Shown piece after piece: positions 1-6,386 of a stretch of DNA of 10,210 bases. How positions within the stretch are numbered: the first letter of the stretch is position 1; every line of letters starts with the position of its first letter. The stretch covers positions 1 to 10,210 of the forward strand of contig CACXCY010000104.1 of the NCBI GenBank assembly GCA_902766265.1, given 5' to 3'. A program made the translations under genes and the position numbers. The notes beneath the pieces were generated by a model. The model was given only the letters and a program-made list of their open reading frames with translations, did no database searches and had not been told where the DNA came from. The DNA is from an uncultured Bacteroidota bacterium. GTDB lineage: Bacteria; Bacteroidota; Bacteroidia; Bacteroidales; P3.

Positions 1-26
1 GATCCTATAAGGAATACTCAAACGCT

Positions 27-56
27 AAGCGAGCCGCCCTGCAGGGCGGCTCGCTT
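27..56. terminator. Perfect 30-bp GC-rich palindrome, possible bidirectional terminator
   Basis: The two halves are perfect reverse complements, with arms AAGCGAGCCGCCCTG and CAGGGCGGCTCGCTT. It starts 20 bp past the stop codon of the minus-strand sigma operon, so it could form a strong hairpin at the end of that transcript, or of a plus-strand gene entering from the left. A T run directly after the stem is weak on both strands, so intrinsic termination is an inference from the stem and its position. Confidence 0.55.
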
Positions 57-76
57 GCCTTTATGGATATCATCAT

Positions 77-511
77 TTATTGCCAGTGGAATACTGTTAT
101 TGAAGAATAGTCTTTCTTTAATATCTGGTAAATCAATGTGCAGAGAGTGGCAGCCAAGACACTGAACACCGGTATAGACAGAATGGTGAGTATGCTATCG
201 ACATTTGCAGCAATCCAATCGGAAAGGAGAAGGATATCCTGTGGATTTTTGATCGAGGAATGCTGAAATGGTGTTATCAGCGTGAATGGATGTACCAAGA
301 GGTAGATGGACATTGCCATTCCCACGATTCCCCCAGAGACGAAAGCTACGACCAACTTGCTGCGCATCCGTCTACGTTCTTCCTCATACATCCGTTTTAC
401 CGTTTCGATGGTTTCCAGCCGCTGTTGCAGATTACAGATATATTCATTGCTATTACCGAGGTCTGGTCGGAATTCGGAGAGCATTGCTTTGAGCGTTTCG
501 TTCCTTTTCAT
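77..511 (-). CDS. Small two-TM membrane protein in sigma-factor operon, possible sigma regulator
   Basis: The protein is 144 aa from the ATG at 511, which overlaps the sigma-factor stop as ATGA. This start fits translational coupling and is preferred over one 23 codons upstream that would lie inside the sigma gene. Residues 1-50 are polar and helical, with a short EFRPDLG-like motif (13-19) and a charged, probably coiled stretch (28-50). Hydrophobic segments lie at about 52-74 and 107-131, giving two membrane helices with a cytosolic N-terminus predicted. Small proteins of this shape are commonly found beside ECF sigma genes in Bacteroidetes. From its position I infer that it may hold or modulate the sigma factor at the inner membrane. 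It has no zinc-binding anti-sigma motif, so the anti-sigma role is not shown. The base composition is more AT-rich than the lysS and holA regions. Confidence 0.8.
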   Translation of the reverse strand: MKRNETLKAMLSEFRPDLGNSNEYICNLQQRLETIETVKRMYEEERRRMRSKLVVAFVSGGIVGMAMSIYLLVHPFTLITPFQHSSIKNPQDILLLSDWIAANVDSILTILSIPVFSVLAATLCTLIYQILKKDYSSITVFHWQ

Positions 512-1008
512 CTTCTTAGGATTGTTTTTAGGCGTTTTAATCCACGTGACAACCTTTGGCGCACGGCTATGGGGTTGCAATGTGTGATAGTGGCGATGTC
601 GCCGATGGAATAGCCCTCGATGTGGTAAAGAAATATGGCGACACGCGATTGTTCAGGTAGTTGTTTGATTGCATAATATAGTGATTCGTAACGGAATGCT
701 GTGTCGGTAGGAGTGACCAACATGTTATCGGATTGGACCATATTATTTGCTGTATTTTCGTCAAGCGGTTCGATCAGGTGATGCGGCTGTTTGGTGTAGT
801 CAAGAAATGTCCGATAGGCAATTTTGAAGAGCCATGTGCGGAACTTACAACGTTCCACATACTCACCTGAAGCAAGGTATGCCTTGATGAGTGCATCTTG
901 TGCGATATCCTCGGCAGTGGCACGGTTGCCTCCACACAGGGCAAGCAGGAACCGTCGCAATGGCTCCTGCTCGGCTGTCACCAGCTCGATGAATCTCTCC
1001 CTTGTCAT
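508..1008 (-). CDS. ECF-type RNA polymerase sigma-70 factor
   Basis: The 166-aa protein has the two-domain ECF layout and usual length. Region 2 spans about residues 12-75, with the core-binding helix EDIAQDALIKAY (33-44) and the -10 recognition stretch FRTWLFKIAYRTFLDY (56-71). A variable linker follows (about 76-105). Region 4 spans about 112-164, with KQLPEQSRVAIFL leading into the helix-turn-helix (YSIGDIATITHCNPIAVRQRLSRGLKRL). It should direct RNA polymerase to a specific promoter set in response to an envelope or physiological signal; the regulon cannot be read from sequence. It starts 23 bp after the DUF6249-like gene and overlaps the next gene by ATGA, so the three genes are probably one transcript. 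The flanking membrane proteins suggest membrane-linked control. Confidence 0.95.
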   Translation of the reverse strand: MTRERFIELVTAEQEPLRRFLLALCGGNRATAEDIAQDALIKAYLASGEYVERCKFRTWLFKIAYRTFLDYTKQPHHLIEPLDENTANNMVQSDNMLVTPTDTAFRYESLYYAIKQLPEQSRVAIFLYHIEGYSIGDIATITHCNPIAVRQRLSRGLKRLKTILRR

Positions 1009-1031
1009 CGTCCCTTAGTAATCATCAAAAT

Positions 1032-1520
1032 TCAAACACTTTTTTCTTTTTCCTCGGCCTCAATCTCCTTCTGCAACGCACGGCAACCGACAAAATAGTA
1101 AACCAGAAACGCCACCCCCACAGCTATCAAGATTAATCCTATGGCCAAGAAATCAGCATCGAACTCACAATCAACTTCTGTACGATATTCGACGATTACT
1201 GCGATGACGAGTCCCAGTCCTGCCAAACTGAAGAGTATGCCCCACAGCAATTTTCCTAGCAGCTTTTCTTTGATACTCTTTTGTGGCTTGTTGAGATTCT
1301 TGATAAGTTCTTCCGGCACTGTTCCTGCATTCTTTTCCAAGGCGGTCATAAGCACCTGGGCTCGCTTGTTGGTTTCATTCACCTTGCGGCGGTAGACGAG
1401 TATCGCTATCACTATGGGCAAGCCCATTAGCAGTATTGCGGATACAAAACCTGTAAATTCATCAATAGCTTCTGGGAAGTCCCATGAATTTGCAGCAAGT
1501 AAAATTGACATTGTATTCAT
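1032..1520 (-). CDS. Three-TM membrane protein resembling DUF6249, first gene of sigma operon
   Basis: From the ATG at 1520 the product is 162 aa; a second ATG three codons later (1511) is also possible. The frame stays open to a TTG at 1658, but that extension is low-complexity, rich in Cys and Asn, and unlike the rest, so it is probably not translated. Membrane helices are predicted at about 24-43, 90-110 and 124-144. A basic, amphipathic cytosolic loop (44-88) contains VPEELIKNLNKPQKSIKEKL, and the tail is short and highly charged (EIEAEEKEK). The layout matches my recollection of the DUF6249 family, which recurs next to ECF sigma genes in Bacteroidales. Its biochemical function is unknown; an input or sensory role for the sigma factor is inferred from context only. 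It is usual for such genes to lie beside the sigma gene; here it comes first in the operon. Confidence 0.8.
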   Translation of the reverse strand: MNTMSILLAANSWDFPEAIDEFTGFVSAILLMGLPIVIAILVYRRKVNETNKRAQVLMTALEKNAGTVPEELIKNLNKPQKSIKEKLLGKLLWGILFSLAGLGLVIAVIVEYRTEVDCEFDADFLAIGLILIAVGVAFLVYYFVGCRALQKEIEAEEKEKSV

Positions 1521-1556
1521 GAAATTAGTGTTATTTGAGTTATACAATTTGTTTCT

Positions 1557-1570
1557 TTGAATCGATTCAA
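1557..1570. promoter_or_regulatory. 14-bp palindrome upstream of sigma operon, candidate operator
   Basis: The sequence TTGAATCGATTCAA is a perfect dyad, centred about 43 bp upstream of the ATG at 1520. Such a dyad so close to the operon start is a plausible site for a dimeric regulator. No canonical TAnnTTTG box was found on the minus strand here, so the operon promoter itself is not assigned; it may be recognised by an alternative sigma factor. Confidence 0.35.
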
Positions 1571-1668
1571 CTATTAAACGACAAACACACCCGAAATGTG
1601 ACATTGTATATTGTTTTTTATAGAGCCCGTCGCTAAATGTTAGCAGTATGGAGTTCAATGCTTCGTAA

Positions 1669-1677
1669 GGGGGGGGG
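1669..1677. repeat. G9 homopolymer tract
   Basis: Nine consecutive G residues on the plus strand lie about 150 bp upstream of the sigma operon start and 11 bp left of the first tandem array. Such tracts are prone to slippage. It is outside any predicted gene, so any effect would be on transcription. Confidence 0.8.
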
Positions 1678-1682
1678 ACAAG

Positions 1683-1784
1683 ACCCTCGGTTTTATGCCC
1701 AACAAAAGCGCGGTTTTATAGGCAACAAAAGCACGGTTTTATTGACCATAAAAGCACGGTTTTGTGGGCACCTATAGCGAGGGT
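1683..1784. repeat. Tandem array 1: four 23-bp units edged by an inverted heptamer
   Basis: Four imperfect 23-bp units run at 1688-1710, 1711-1733, 1734-1756 and 1757-1779. The unit junctions share the core AAAAGCRCGGTTTT, so a constant spacer GCRCGG alternates with 17-bp segments of the form TTTT...AAAA. The third of these, TTTTATTGACCATAAAA (1737-1753), is nearly a perfect dyad; the others are symmetric mainly in the outer arms. The array is bounded by ACCCTCG (1683-1689) and its inverse CGAGGGT (1778-1784). A further ACCCTCGC at 1869-1876 is an exact inverse of GCGAGGGT at 1777-1784. The array lies between divergent operons, about 160 bp upstream of the sigma operon and 190 bp upstream of the lysS promoter. 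Confidence 0.85.
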
Positions 1785-1945
1785 GGCATCCGGTGAGGTT
1801 TCGTGGATTGCATAAACGGCTGATAATACGGTGATAGTTATGTTTGTTGACGGGAGTGGACATTGTCGACCCTCGCCAGCGGAACACACAAGGTCGCGCA
1901 GGTGAAAATCCATAGGTGATATTCCAGGCCGCATTGGGTGTATTC

Positions 1946-1978
1946 TTGGGTGTGTTTGCCAACTTTTTTGTAACTTTG
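1946..1978 (+). promoter_or_regulatory. Bacteroidetes-type promoter for lysS
   Basis: TAACTTTG (1971-1978) matches the Bacteroidetes -7 consensus TAnnTTTG exactly. A TTG at 1946-1948 lies 22 bp upstream, a little longer than the usual 19-21 bp spacing, as a weak -33 element. Transcription would start near 1985, leaving a leader of about 60 nt that becomes very AT-rich just before the lysS ATG. Confidence 0.65.
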
Positions 1979-2048
1979 CAGCATCTCCGCCGTGCCTGTG
2001 GTGAGGGCGCGGGCGCAATAAATTATTGAATACTAAAATATATAATAT

Positions 2049-3785
2049 ATGTTAGAGTTAAGCGAGCAAGAACAAATCCGTAGAAATTCTCTTGAGGAAT
2101 TGAAGAAGTTGGGCATCAACCCCTATCCGGCCAATCTGTATGAGGTCAACGCCCGGTCGAACGAGATATTGGAACAGTTTCCCAAGGACGCTCCCGAAGG
2201 TGCCGCCCTGCCGTTCCAGAATGTCAGCATTGCCGGCCGTATCATGAGCCGTCGTATCATGGGTGCCGCATCGTTTGTGGAATTGCAGGACCCCTATGGC
2301 CGTATACAGTTGTATGTGAAGCGTGATGAGATATGCCCGGGTGAGGACAAGACGATGTACAATACAGTCTTCAAGCGTCTGCTCGACATTGGCGATATCA
2401 TCGGCGTGAAGGGCTATGTGTTTGTCACACAGATGGGCGAGACCTCTATCCATGTGAAGGAACTGACGGTGCTGAGCAAGTCGCTTCGTCCGCTGCCCAT
2501 CGTCAAGGAGAAGGATGGCGTGGTGTACGATGCTTTTACCGACGCGGAGCAGCGCTACCGCATGCGTTATGTCGACCTTATCGTCAATCCGCAGGTGCGT
2601 GAGACTTTTGTCCAGCGGGCAAAGATTATCAACACGATGCGCGATTTCTTCAACGAACGGGGCTATCTCGAGGTGGAGACCCCGGTGCTGCAAGTCATCC
2701 CCGGAGGCGCTGCCGCCCGTCCGTTTATCACGCATCACAACACTCTGGACATAGACCTGTATCTGCGTATCGCTGACGAGCTCTATCTGAAGCGCCTCAT
2801 CGTTGGTGGCTATGCAGGTGTGTACGAGTTCAGCCGCAACTTCCGCAACGAGGGCATGGACCGTACCCACAACCCTGAATTCACCTGTATGGAGATATAC
2901 GTGGCCTATAAGGACTACAACTGGATGATGTCCTTTGTGGAGCAGATGCTGGGACGTATCGCCATGACGCTGCATGGCACGACGAAGGTCAATGTGTGGG
3001 GCAACGAGATTGATTTCGGCGCTCCCTTCCGTCGGGCTCCCATGTGCGAACTTATCAAGGAGCAGACGGGTTACGAGGTGGCCAATATGGACGAACAGCA
3101 GCTGCGTGAGACTTGCAAGGCCCTGAATGTGGAGGTGGACGACACCATGGGCAAGGGCAAGCTGATTGATGCCATCTTCGGCGAGAAGTGCGAGCCGTTG
3201 CTTATCCAGCCCACCTTTGTCACCGACTATCCTATCGAGATGTCGCCGCTCTGCAAACGTCATCGCGACAATCCCGAGCTGACCGAGCGCTTTGAGTTGT
3301 TTGTCAACGGCAAAGAACTGGCCAATGCTTATAGTGAGCTGAACGACCCCATCGACCAGCTGAGCCGCTTCCAGGAGCAGCTGCGGCTGAGTGAGAGGGG
3401 CGACGACGAGGCCATGTTCATCGACATGGACTTTGTCCGTGCTTTGGAGTATGGTATGCCTCCCACGTCGGGCATGGGCATCGGTATCGACCGACTGGTC
3501 ATGATGATGACAGGGCAGGAAAGCATACAGGATGTACTCTTCTTCCCCCAGATGCGTCCCGAGAAGAAGCCCACGGTCTCGACCGACGAGGATTTCAAGG
3601 CGCACGGCGTGGCAGAGGAGTGGATTCCCGTGTTGCGCAAGGCCGGCATCAACACCATCGCCCAGCTGGAAGAGGCCAATCCCAATAAACTATTCAACGA
3701 CTTGGGAGGTCTCCGCAAGAAGATGAAACTCGATATTCCTGCCCTTAAAAGGGAAGAATTTGACATGTGGTTTAGTAAGAATTAA
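2049..3785 (+). CDS. lysS: Lysyl-tRNA synthetase, class II, with C-terminal extension
   Basis: It charges tRNA-Lys with lysine using ATP in the cytosol. The N-terminal helix and anticodon-binding OB fold span about residues 1-150 (VSIAGRIMSRRIMGAASF near 59). The class II catalytic core follows, with the motif 1 region near 190-215 (FFNERGYLEVETPVLQ), motif 2 at FRNEGMDRTHNPEF (265-278) and motif 3 at GMGIGIDRLVMMMTG (475-489). The usual bacterial enzyme ends soon after LFFPQMRPEKK (497-507). This protein carries about 71 further residues (508-578) with a helix-turn-helix-like stretch (EEWIPVLRKAGINTIAQLEE), as I recall for Bacteroidetes LysRS, where the length is close to 576 aa. The ATG at 2049 follows an AT-rich leader. 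It is the first gene of a five-gene plus-strand run, 21 bp before the next gene. Confidence 0.97.
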   Translation: MLELSEQEQIRRNSLEELKKLGINPYPANLYEVNARSNEILEQFPKDAPEGAALPFQNVSIAGRIMSRRIMGAASFVELQDPYGRIQLYVKRDEICPGEDKTMYNTVFKRLLDIGDIIGVKGYVFVTQMGETSIHVKELTVLSKSLRPLPIVKEKDGVVYDAFTDAEQRYRMRYVDLIVNPQVRETFVQRAKIINTMRDFFNERGYLEVETPVLQVIPGGAAARPFITHHNTLDIDLYLRIADELYLKRLIVGGYAGVYEFSRNFRNEGMDRTHNPEFTCMEIYVAYKDYNWMMSFVEQMLGRIAMTLHGTTKVNVWGNEIDFGAPFRRAPMCELIKEQTGYEVANMDEQQLRETCKALNVEVDDTMGKGKLIDAIFGEKCEPLLIQPTFVTDYPIEMSPLCKRHRDNPELTERFELFVNGKELANAYSELNDPIDQLSRFQEQLRLSERGDDEAMFIDMDFVRALEYGMPPTSGMGIGIDRLVMMMTGQESIQDVLFFPQMRPEKKPTVSTDEDFKAHGVAEEWIPVLRKAGINTIAQLEEANPNKLFNDLGGLRKKMKLDIPALKREEFDMWFSKN

Positions 3786-3806
3786 TCATCGCGTCAGTCA
3801 CCTGCT

Positions 3807-4265
3807 ATGAGAAGAAGCGCAATATTGTTTGTTCTTCCGATAGTGACACTGCTATTGGTGGGCTGTGAAAGTCATACGGACTACGTTATCCGTGGCACGC
3901 TTTATACAGACAGTACCAAGACCGCTGCCATTGCAGGCGACACCCTATATTTCCACGAGACGGAAGATTTGGACCCAACATATAAAGTATATCTTGGCTA
4001 TGCTGTCACTAACATTCAAGGGCGGTGGGGTTTCCAATACATTCATGGATTTGACAATCCCTATATGACATCGGCAGAAGCAAAGATGACAAGGCCAGAA
4101 AACCACTTGCTTATTACCTATGGCGGCGATACACTTTATTGGGACGTTTTTTATAGAAACGACACAATCGAGGTGTGGCCGGGCTGTTGGAAATCACCTC
4201 GGAGACCTCATTATCCCGATACTACATCGACCGATAGCACAAAGAGGGAGGGAGTGCTGAGATGA
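3807..4265 (+). CDS. Small predicted lipoprotein, unknown function
   Basis: This 152-aa protein begins with a lipoprotein signal: basic MRRS, a hydrophobic stretch (5-18) and a lipobox LLVGC with the lipidated Cys at residue 20. The next residues, ES, do not form a typical inner-membrane retention signal. The mature part is about 130 residues of mostly beta-strand type (IRGTLYTDSTKTAAIAGDTLYFHET), and its start resembles carboxypeptidase-regulatory-like beta sandwiches, though I cannot assign a family. The C-terminus (from about 128) is Pro/Thr/Ser-rich and likely disordered. It starts 21 bp after lysS, and its stop overlaps the next start as ATGA, so it is probably cotranslated with the outer-membrane protein that follows and may act with it at the envelope. 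It is more AT-rich than lysS, with less biased codon use. Confidence 0.82.
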   Translation: MRRSAILFVLPIVTLLLVGCESHTDYVIRGTLYTDSTKTAAIAGDTLYFHETEDLDPTYKVYLGYAVTNIQGRWGFQYIHGFDNPYMTSAEAKMTRPENHLLITYGGDTLYWDVFYRNDTIEVWPGCWKSPRRPHYPDTTSTDSTKREGVLR

Positions 4266-4861
4266 AACGGGTTGTCCTGTTGTTGGTCGGGCTGATGTGC
4301 CTTACTCCTGTCCATGCTCAACACTCGGAAGACGGCATAGCCCGCCACTCGCTGAAAACAAATCTCCTGTCGGCCATTTTTATTATTCCTTCTGGGTCAT
4401 TCATCATGGATGTCAACTATGAGTACAATATAGCACCCCGTTGGGCTGCAGTCATGGATATAGGAGGTGCCCTTCAAAAATCCAGATCACAAGCCGTGAC
4501 CAACCGTGCTATTTTCTTGCAACCGCAGTGCCGCTTCTATCTCAACGACCAGCGTCGTGCGGGGGTGATGCCCTTTGTTGGTTTGGGTATCAATTTTGCC
4601 CAAATATGGGAGCGTTTCGAATGCTATACGGGTAACGATGGCTGGGATATTCACACGGAATCCTACAGGGTCAGCGAACATGCAATTCGCCCATCCATTG
4701 TATTCGGTCTCAAGCAGAATATACCTTTTGGTCTCACAATCGAGGAGACTTTCGGGATGCTTATAACGGATTACTATCGTCTTCCCAATACGGTTTTCTA
4801 TAATCTATTTCCAAACTTTATTACCACCCAATTCGCCATCCGTATGGGTTGGTCTTTCTGA
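4262..4861 (+). CDS. Small outer-membrane beta-barrel protein, DUF3575-like
   Basis: The 199-aa product has a Sec signal peptide (MKRVVLLLVGLMCLTPVHAQ), with likely cleavage after VHA at residue 19. The mature protein begins with HSLKTNLLSAIFIIPSGSF, resembling the start of DUF3575/OmpA-like small barrels. It continues with alternating amphipathic strands (FIMDVNYEYNIAPRWAAVMDIGG, GVMPFVGLGINFAQIW, IRPSIVFGLKQNIPFGLTIEETFG) and ends in an aromatic Phe (FAIRMGWSF), the usual barrel-assembly signal. Length and strand count fit an 8-10 strand barrel. The ligand and role are unknown. The ATGA overlap with the preceding lipoprotein gene suggests the two form a pair. The family call is from memory of sequence pattern and is less sure than the localisation. 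Confidence 0.82.
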   Translation: MKRVVLLLVGLMCLTPVHAQHSEDGIARHSLKTNLLSAIFIIPSGSFIMDVNYEYNIAPRWAAVMDIGGALQKSRSQAVTNRAIFLQPQCRFYLNDQRRAGVMPFVGLGINFAQIWERFECYTGNDGWDIHTESYRVSEHAIRPSIVFGLKQNIPFGLTIEETFGMLITDYYRLPNTVFYNLFPNFITTQFAIRMGWSF

Positions 4862-4884
4862 AAAACATAGTATACGGCACAATT

Positions 4885-5523
4885 ATGATTAAGCGTTTTA
4901 CATTCAATCATTTTGGAACTAACTGCTACGTAGTTTCCGACCCAGAGTCGAAGCAGTGCGCCATTGTCGACCCGGCGGCGGAGGCCTCGTACGAGGATGC
5001 GCAGGTTACGCAGTACATCGAGGAACAGCATCTCACGCCCTCATATATCCTTCTCACTCATGCACATGTGGACCACGTCGCCGGACTGCGGCAGGCGTGT
5101 GTACGCTATGGGCTGCCTGTCACGATGCATCCCGACGGTACCAAGCTGCTGCGGCAGTGCGAGGCGTATGGTTCGGTGATGGGTTTCGACGTGCGGGAGA
5201 TGAGCGACCTTGAGGTCAGGGCCATTCAGGACGACGATGTGCTTCCCCTCGGCAAGGGGAGGATTGAATGTCGCTTTGTGCCAGGCCACTGTCCAGGAAG
5301 CATGTGCTATGTGCTGCCCGACGAGCATGTGGTGCTGACGGGCGATGCTCTCTTCCGTGGCAGCATAGGTCGGACTGACCTGCCGGGCGGCGACTACAAT
5401 CTGCTGATGGAGAAGCTGAAGTCGCGGGTGATGACGCTTGACGGCGATTACGATGTGCTCCCTGGGCATGGCGAATGCAGCACCATCAGGGAGGAGCAGT
5501 TGGGCAATCCGTTTATTGTATAA
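4885..5523 (+). CDS. Metallo-beta-lactamase-fold hydrolase, glyoxalase II-like
   Basis: The 212-aa protein starts at the ATG at 4885 (MIKRFTFNHFGTNCYVV), the conserved first strand of the family; the in-frame ATG at 4849 would overlap the previous gene and adds an unrelated segment. Metal-binding residues are all present: THAHVDH with His59, His61, Asp63 and His64; His135 in PGHCPGS; Asp154 in GDALF; and His195 in LPGHGE. Both GSIGRTDLPGG (159-169) and the LPGHGECSTIREE ending are typical of the short glyoxalase II-like (YcbL-type) group, which lacks the C-terminal helical substrate domain of full glyoxalase II. It is predicted to be a cytosolic, dinuclear-metal hydrolase of thioesters or a related substrate; the substrate is not determined by sequence. 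It lies 23 bp after the barrel gene and 11 bp before ung. Confidence 0.92.
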   Translation: MIKRFTFNHFGTNCYVVSDPESKQCAIVDPAAEASYEDAQVTQYIEEQHLTPSYILLTHAHVDHVAGLRQACVRYGLPVTMHPDGTKLLRQCEAYGSVMGFDVREMSDLEVRAIQDDDVLPLGKGRIECRFVPGHCPGSMCYVLPDEHVVLTGDALFRGSIGRTDLPGGDYNLLMEKLKSRVMTLDGDYDVLPGHGECSTIREEQLGNPFIV

Positions 5524-5534
5524 GTTCTGTTGCG

Positions 5535-6215
5535 ATGGGTACGGTCAAGATTGATGCTTCGTGGTACGAGGTGCTGAAACCCCAGTTTGAGGCGCCTTAT
5601 TTCTCCCAGTTGAAGGATTTTCTGGTGGCGGAGCGCCAGCAGTACACCTGCTATCCGAAGGGTGGGGATATCTTTGCGGCTTTCGACCGCACGCCTTTCT
5701 CCAGTGTCAAGGCGGTCATCCTCGGCCAGGACCCCTACCATGAGCCAGGGCAGGCGCAGGGGCTGTGCTTCTCGGTGCCCGACGGCGTGGCGGTGCCTCC
5801 GTCGCTTGTCAACATTATCAAGGAAATCAACAGCGACCTGGGGCTTGAGCTGACCACGCGCCATGGCGACCTGAGCGGATGGGCGGAGCAGGGGGTGCTG
5901 CTGCTCAACGCTACGTTGACGGTGAGGGCGCATCAGGCGGGGTCGCATCAGCGGCATGGCTGGGAGACGTTCACAGACGCAGCCATCAGTGCGCTGTCCG
6001 AGCGTCGCGACGGCATTGTGTTCCTGCTGTGGGGCAGCTATGCCATTGCCAAAAGCCGGCTTATCGACACGTCGAGGCATCATGTGCTTACGGCTGCGCA
6101 TCCCTCGCCGCTGTCGGCCTACAGGGGGTTCTTCGGCTGCCGCCATTTCTCGCAATGCAACGCCTTGTTGCAGCAGCAGGGGCTGTCGCCCATCAATTGG
6201 GCCGACATCCGGTAG
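5535..6215 (+). CDS. ung: Uracil-DNA glycosylase, family 1
   Basis: It removes uracil from DNA as the first step of base-excision repair. From the ATG at 5535 the product is 226 aa, close to the E. coli length of 229; a longer frame from 5475 would run into the upstream gene and is not supported. The catalytic water-activating Asp66 lies in GQDPYH (64-69), uracil-binding Asn125 in LLLNATLTV (122-130), and catalytic His189 in HPSPLSAYRGFFGCRHFS (189-206), the minor-groove loop. All essential motifs are intact. It is the last gene of the plus-strand run and converges on the TonB receptor gene, separated from it by tandem array 2. Confidence 0.96.
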   Translation: MGTVKIDASWYEVLKPQFEAPYFSQLKDFLVAERQQYTCYPKGGDIFAAFDRTPFSSVKAVILGQDPYHEPGQAQGLCFSVPDGVAVPPSLVNIIKEINSDLGLELTTRHGDLSGWAEQGVLLLNATLTVRAHQAGSHQRHGWETFTDAAISALSERRDGIVFLLWGSYAIAKSRLIDTSRHHVLTAAHPSPLSAYRGFFGCRHFSQCNALLQQQGLSPINWADIR

Positions 6216-6248
6216 TTTTCTGCCGTCATCTTTCCAATCTTTTTCCAT

Positions 6249-6284
6249 CTCCTCCGAGGAGGGCGGTGCACCGTTCCCAACGGT
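6249..6284. other. Overlapping short inverted repeats after ung
   Basis: CTCCTCCGAGGAG (6249-6261), the palindrome CGGTGCACCG (6264-6273) and ACCGTT-CCC-AACGGT (6270-6284) follow one another, and the last two overlap, so they are mutually exclusive. None is followed by a T run on the plus strand. They may help end the ung transcript or form the degenerate left edge of array 2. This is a weak call. Confidence 0.35.
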
Positions 6285-6386
6285 AATGGGTATTATCGCG
6301 AATGATAATGGGTATTATTGTCGACGGTAATGGGTATTATTGTCGACAATAATGGGTATTATCGCGAATGATAATGGGTATTGTCA
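6284..6386. repeat. Tandem array 2: 22-bp units, GGGT spacer alternating with 18-bp dyads
   Basis: Four full units of 22 bp (6284-6305, 6306-6327, 6328-6349, 6350-6371) and a partial fifth run to 6386. GGGT recurs at 6288, 6310, 6332, 6354 and 6376, exactly 22 bp apart. Between the spacers are 18-bp symmetric segments: ATTATCGCGAATGATAAT (6292 and again 6358), ATTATTGTCGACGGTAAT (6314) and ATTATTGTCGACAATAAT (6336, a perfect palindrome). The 6314 segment keeps pairing through two G-T wobbles. The last hairpin, TGATAAT-GGGT-ATTGTCA (6369-6386), contains the stop codon of the TonB receptor gene. The array fills the gap between two converging genes, so it might act in transcript 3' ends on both strands. 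Confidence 0.9.

Larger units (their letters stand above)
1521..2048. other. Divergent intergenic region between the sigma operon and lysS
   Basis: This 528-bp region has no convincing gene. Short frames on either strand run through repeats and have no recognisable protein content. It contains, from left to right, a 14-bp palindrome, a G9 tract, a four-unit tandem array edged by an inverted heptamer, about 190 bp of unassigned sequence (1780-1970), and the lysS promoter with an AT-rich leader. I saw no tRNA, and no riboswitch that I could recognise. Confidence 0.75.

Noticed and set aside
1521..1658. N-terminal extension of the DUF6249-like protein from the TTG at 1658
   Set aside because: It is poor in typical coding character, covers the palindrome and leader, and a normal ATG at 1520 begins the family-like part.
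2058..3605. 515-codon open frame antisense to lysS
   Set aside because: lysS is a complete, motif-bearing gene. The antisense frame has no recognisable domain and is His/Leu-rich in the way expected from the complement of a biased gene.
4963..4973. CATTGTCGACCC-like match inside the hydrolase gene as part of the array motif
   Set aside because: It encodes the conserved Ile-Val-Asp-Pro of the metallo-beta-lactamase fold, so protein constraint explains it.
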